Shown here in pieces: positions 42,827 through 45,669 of a stretch of 45,669 bases of DNA. The first letter of the stretch is position 1; each line of letters opens with the position of its first letter. Under the pieces are notes generated by a model. It saw only the letters and a list, made by a program, of their open reading frames with translations, had not been told where the DNA came from and did no database searches. The DNA is from Roseibium album (GTDB lineage Bacteria > Pseudomonadota > Alphaproteobacteria > Rhizobiales > Stappiaceae): positions 1 through 45,669 of the forward strand of contig NZ_CXWE01000019.1 in assembly GCF_001404515.1 (NCBI RefSeq), given 5' to 3'. Both the position numbers and the translations under genes were made by a program.

Positions 42827-44460
42827 GACCCTGGTGCCGATGCCGGAGTACGCGGTTCCCAGTTCCAGGGCACCAGTCCCTCGACTCTGGAAACGGGCGT
42901 TTCGGCGATGCGGGCGAGGACATCGGCAAGCCAGGCTTGCGGGTCGACGTCATTGAGCATTGCCGTGTTGAGCAGTGTCGCCATGAAGGCGGCGCGGTCG
43001 GCACCGCGATCCGATCCGGCAAACAGCCATGACTTCCTGCCGAGGGCGAAGCCGCGCAGTGCCCAATCGGCCGCATTGTTCGTCAGGCAGATCCGGCCGT
43101 CGTGAAGAAAGGTGGTGAAGCCGTCCCAACGCTTCAGCATGTAATCGATCGCTTCGGCAACCGAGGAGCTTCGCGACAGCTTACCCCGTTCAGTCCTCAG
43201 CCATTCCTCAAGACCTTCGGCGAGCGGAGCGCCGTCCCTGCACCGCCGCTCCAGGCGTTCGCCGGCAGCGAGCCCGTTGATCTCGCGCTCGATGTCGAAG
43301 AGGGCATCGATGCGTGTGACCGCCCACAGCGCAATCGGTGAGATCGGTGCAGCGTTCTTCCTGCGCCTGGCGTTGGCGGCGATGTCGGCAAGCACGAAGA
43401 ACTTGCGGCGCGCATGTGACCAACACAGTGCCTGGGTCAGCGGACCAGGATCCCGGTCCACCTGGAATAGCGGATTGTAACCGCTGTAGGCATCAGCTTG
43501 TAGAATGCCGGTGAAGCTCTTCAGATAGCGCTCGGGATGTTCCTGGCGCCGGTTGGAAGAAGCATAGTAAAGGGCTGCCGGCGGGGATTGCCCGCCGAAC
43601 GGGCGATCGTCGCGGACAAAAGTCCAGATGCGACCGGTATCGGTCTTGCCTTTGGCCAGGATCGGCACAGTGGTGTCGTCACCGTGAAGGCGTTCAGCAC
43701 CGAGTACATGCGCCTCGATTAGCGAATGGACCGGCTTGAGTGCCACCGCGCAGGCGCCGACCTGGTCGGCCAGCGTCGACAGTCTCAGATCGATGCCCTC
43801 GCGCGAATAACGCTCGCTTTGCCGGTTCAGCGGCTGGTGCTGCGCAAACTTCTCGAAGAGGATCATCGCCAAGAGGTTCGGACCGGCAAAGCCGCGCGGC
43901 GTCATATGGAACGGAGCTGGCGGCTGAGTGATCTTCTCGCACTCCCGGCAGGTGAACTTCTCCCGCACGGTCTGGATCACTTTCCACTGGCGTGGGATCA
44001 CTTCCAGCGTCTCGGTGAAGTCCTCACCGAGCTTTGCCAGCTTCGAGGATCCGCAGCATGGACAGCTCTCCGGAGTGGCAAAAATCACACGCTCACGCGT
44101 TAGATGCTCCGGAAACGGTTTTTTTGACGGGCGCTTCCGTTCAAACGCTTTAACGGTCGATGATCGTGCCGAGTCCCCTGCCGCCAGTTCGTCCTGGGCA
44201 GCATCGGCTTCCAGCTCTTCGAGCTGCAATTCCAATTGATCCAGAAGGCGGGCCTTGCGCTCCGAACGGTGTCCATAGATCTCGCGCTTGAGCTTCTCGA
44301 TCTCCAGCTTCAGCCGGGCGATCAGGGCCTCCGAATGCGAGTTCACCGCCTGGGCACGGTCAGCGAGTGCCTCAGCTTCACGGCGGGCCGTACGCTCAGC
44401 GAGGATCATCGCGTGTGCGCTGGCAAGGTCGTCGGGAAGGTGTTCAGCCGCATCGAGCAT
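42823..44460 (-). CDS. tnpC: IS66-family transposase TnpC (545 aa)
   Basis: Domain order fits the family. An N-terminal leucine-zipper-like coil (AIILAERTARREAEALADRAQ region, then LIARLKLEIEKLKREIYGHRSER) comes first. A zinc-binding CPCCGS...CREC segment follows, then a DDE catalytic core with HGDDTTVPIL, QADAYSGY and the C-terminal glutamate region RICLTNNAADWALRGFALGRKSW (given here by its ends). Length and reading frame are intact, so the enzyme is probably functional. It is preceded by tnpB with a 48-bp gap. Confidence 0.95.
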   Translation of the reverse strand: MLDAAEHLPDDLASAHAMILAERTARREAEALADRAQAVNSHSEALIARLKLEIEKLKREIYGHRSERKARLLDQLELQLEELEADAAQDELAAGDSARSSTVKAFERKRPSKKPFPEHLTRERVIFATPESCPCCGSSKLAKLGEDFTETLEVIPRQWKVIQTVREKFTCRECEKITQPPAPFHMTPRGFAGPNLLAMILFEKFAQHQPLNRQSERYSREGIDLRLSTLADQVGACAVALKPVHSLIEAHVLGAERLHGDDTTVPILAKGKTDTGRIWTFVRDDRPFGGQSPPAALYYASSNRRQEHPERYLKSFTGILQADAYSGYNPLFQVDRDPGPLTQALCWSHARRKFFVLADIAANARRRKNAAPISPIALWAVTRIDALFDIEREINGLAAGERLERRCRDGAPLAEGLEEWLRTERGKLSRSSSVAEAIDYMLKRWDGFTTFLHDGRICLTNNAADWALRGFALGRKSWLFAGSDRGADRAAFMATLLNTAMLNDVDPQAWLADVLARIAETPVSRVEGLVPWNWEPRTPASAPGS

Positions 44461-44508
44461 GGCGGGATGGAACCAAATTCGTTCCCACCATGTCAGCGCT
44501 TTCCACTA

Positions 44509-44853
44509 TCAGGCAGAACTCGGCCTCCAGGTTTTTTGCGGCATACGCCAGTCGATGCCTTCCAGCAGATAACCGAGCTGGGCCGGGGTGATGGATACCG
44601 TCCCGTCCGCTGCCGATGGCCAGATGAACCGACCGCGTTCCAGCTTCTTCGTAAACAGGCAAGCCCCCTGGCCATCGTGCCAGATCACCTTGATTAAGCC
44701 TCCGCTCCGATCGGGGAAAACAAACAGGTGCCCGCTCATCGGATCCTGCCTTAATGTCTCCTGGACCATCAGCGACAGCCCGGGAAAGCCTCTGCGCATA
44801 TCCGTATGGCCCGTCGCAAGCCAGACCTTCACACCGCTCGGAACCGGGATCAT
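44509..44853 (-). CDS. tnpB: IS66 accessory protein TnpB (114 aa)
   Basis: Begins MIPVPSGVKVWLATGHTDMR and contains the family signatures GFPGLSLMVQE, MSGHLFVFPDRSG and IKVIWHDGQGACLFTKKLERGRF, the classic IS66 Orf2 pattern. It is required with TnpA and TnpC for transposition of several IS66 members. Its ATG overlaps the tnpA stop (ATGA). It appears intact. Confidence 0.95.
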   Translation of the reverse strand: MIPVPSGVKVWLATGHTDMRRGFPGLSLMVQETLRQDPMSGHLFVFPDRSGGLIKVIWHDGQGACLFTKKLERGRFIWPSAADGTVSITPAQLGYLLEGIDWRMPQKTWRPSSA

Positions 44854-45266
44854 CGCCGTTCTAGAAGATCGAGAATACGCCCCAAGGCTTCCGTGTCGAT
44901 ATCACCGTCGACCCGTACCCGCTTGCCCCGGCCTAACTCGATCGTCACAACGCTCGGCTTGCGACGTGCACGTTGCGGCGGAGCGGGGTCCGGCGATTGA
45001 CCAGGAGCCGGCAAGGACCCAGCATCCGATATCGTCACAGGGACAAACTTCGTAGAAGGTGCCGGTGCAAGTGTCCCGTGATCTGCCGCCGTCCGGTCAT
45101 CGGAAATCGTGCAGAGTTGCTTGCGCCACCGAAGTAACTGGCTCACATGACAACCCACTGCCCGGGCAACCTCTGATACGCTCACACCTAGCTCAAGGCA
45201 GGCAGCGACGAGCCGCTCCTTATCCGGCTGCGACCATCGCCGGCGACGCTCAACCGACGTGATTAC
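44850..45266 (-). CDS. tnpA: IS66 TnpA (HTH protein), start codon unclear, possibly frameshifted
   Basis: Coding-like sequence for the tnpA helix-turn-helix (RRRRWSQPDKERLVAACLELG, then VSVSEVARAVGCHVSQLLRWRKQL) extends back to about 45266, where TGA (45267-45269) blocks it. No ATG, GTG or TTG occurs in frame before the HTH; the first allowed start is GTG 45185, which would cut off part of the HTH. An ATG at 45286 (MTKQHIE) is in a different frame, so a one-base shift probably separates start and body. The element may thus be defective for TnpA unless frameshifting occurs. Confidence 0.7.
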   Translation of the reverse strand, partial: VITSVERRRRWSQPDKERLVAACLELGVSVSEVARAVGCHVSQLLRWRKQLCTISDDRTAADHGTLAPAPSTKFVPVTISDAGSLPAPGQSPDPAPPQRARRKPSVVTIELGRGKRVRVDGDIDTEALGRILDLLERR

Positions 45267-45364
45267 TCAATATGCTGCTTCGTCATATGACTACTCCTAG
45301 TGCTATCACTAGGACTGACAGGCTTCAGCCTACGCCAGCAATGCGGCCTTCACCGGAGGGGTAC

Positions 45365-45614
45365 ACAAGAACGCTTCATGAGCATCAAGGACCGACCCCG
45401 CCCTGCCGCCTCAAGGCAGCGCCTCGTAACTGCCCGTTTTGCGCCAATGCCGATGCCAACTGCCTGCGGTAGATACTCCGATCGAAAAGCGGCGGGCTGC
45501 AGCACGTGTCGAAACACCGCCTTCGATCGCTTCAATCACCCGGCGCCGCAGGTCAGAACTCAAAATACGCGCCATCAACGCCTCCATCAATTCAGATGGA
45601 AGCCTATGAATCAC
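45365..45614 (-). pseudogene. IS630-family transposase, N-terminal part
   Basis: An N-terminal HTH typical of the family (SSDLRRRVIEAIEGGVSTRA, ARRFSIGVSTAGSW), starting at GTG 45614 behind GGGGGAGG. The frame stops at 45411, but a shifted frame (SVLDAHEAFL) continues to the IS66 junction. The gene therefore already carried a frameshift besides being split. Confidence 0.85.
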
Positions 45615-45669
45615 TGATCCTCCCCCTTTGAAGTGGTCCGCCGTTATGTTTAGGAAAACGGAGGATCCA

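Larger units (their letters stand above)
42172..45364 (-). mobile_element. Complete IS66-family element (3193 bp)
   Basis: The left end GTAAGC and the right end GGTAC close 26-base imperfect terminal inverted repeats with about 18 matches. Both sides are flanked by ACAAGAAC, a perfect 8-bp target duplication as expected for IS66. Removing the element and one duplication restores a continuous IS630 transposase frame (AHEAFLLGLIAEQ), which proves the boundaries. Minus-strand gene order is tnpA, tnpB, tnpC and a passenger gene. Confidence 0.95.
41407..45669 (-). mobile_element. Decayed IS630-family element, split by an IS66 element and running off the window
   Basis: Transposase coding remains flank the IS66 insertion at 41413-42171 and 45365-45614. 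The left limit is set near the end of the C-terminal coding. The right terminus is not resolved: the sequence after the ribosome-binding site (GGGGGAGGATCA) runs to the window end. IS630 elements duplicate a TA target and have short imperfect terminal repeats; I could not match the two ends with confidence. Confidence 0.75.

Noticed and set aside
43726..44103. Plus-strand frames in the IS66 transposase gene
   Set aside because: Shadows of tnpC.
1..45669. CRISPR array
   Set aside because: No regularly spaced direct repeats and no cas genes were seen.

Overview
The window looks like chromosome of a moderately GC-rich alphaproteobacterium. Gene content points to Hyphomicrobiales, with a Stappiaceae-like genus such as Roseibium or Labrenzia as my best guess. 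That placement is inference from gene families and codon style; there is no rRNA or other phylogenetic marker here. Both window ends lie in or next to mobile or disrupted DNA.

Region 1 (1-19574) is the right-hand part of an integrative, probably mobilizable or conjugative, element. It opens with a coupling-protein gene (TraG/VirD4) that has lost its N-terminal half. A tightly overlapping transfer operon follows: a small ORF, a TOPRIM primase-like protein, a MobC-like ribbon-helix-helix protein and a MOBP/VirD2-like relaxase. Next come a large ParB-like protein and a DUF3560 protein, each preceded by a copy of the same roughly 200-bp leader, and a small DNA methyltransferase. The cargo (8.9-16.8 kb) resembles a defence island: a WYL (BrxR/CapW-like) regulator with an 11-bp-arm palindrome at its start, a divergent 1048-aa N6-adenine methyltransferase, an overlapping PD-(D/E)xK nuclease, a further protein with a degenerate nuclease-like motif, and a Fic protein. 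The element ends with two Arc-type regulators, a small excisionase-like protein and a tyrosine recombinase. The recombinase abuts a 47-bp fragment identical in form to the 3' half of tRNA-Arg(CCG), which I read as attR.

Region 2 (19575-41200) is ordinary chromosome: a secreted EF-hand protein; a creatinase downstream of a polyamine-type ABC transporter; a divergent HTH/binding-protein regulator with TrmO; a FadB-like bifunctional enzyme; a six-gene overlapping operon (acyl-CoA ligase, SDR, MaoC hydratase, nitronate monooxygenase, acyl-CoA dehydrogenase, APH-type kinase) whose kinase plus dehydrogenase pair suggests hydroxy-acid catabolism through phosphorylated acyl-CoAs; and two glycosyltransferases with an FkbM methyltransferase.

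Region 3 (about 41400-45669) is a nested insertion. A decayed IS630-family element is interrupted by a complete 3193-bp IS66-family element (42172-45364) with matching terminal repeats, a perfect 8-bp target duplication, tnpA/B/C and a pRiA4b ORF-3-like passenger gene.

The most interesting candidate system is the WYL regulator, large methyltransferase, PD-(D/E)xK nuclease and neighbouring gene at 8928-15263, carried by the tRNA-Arg-integrated element.
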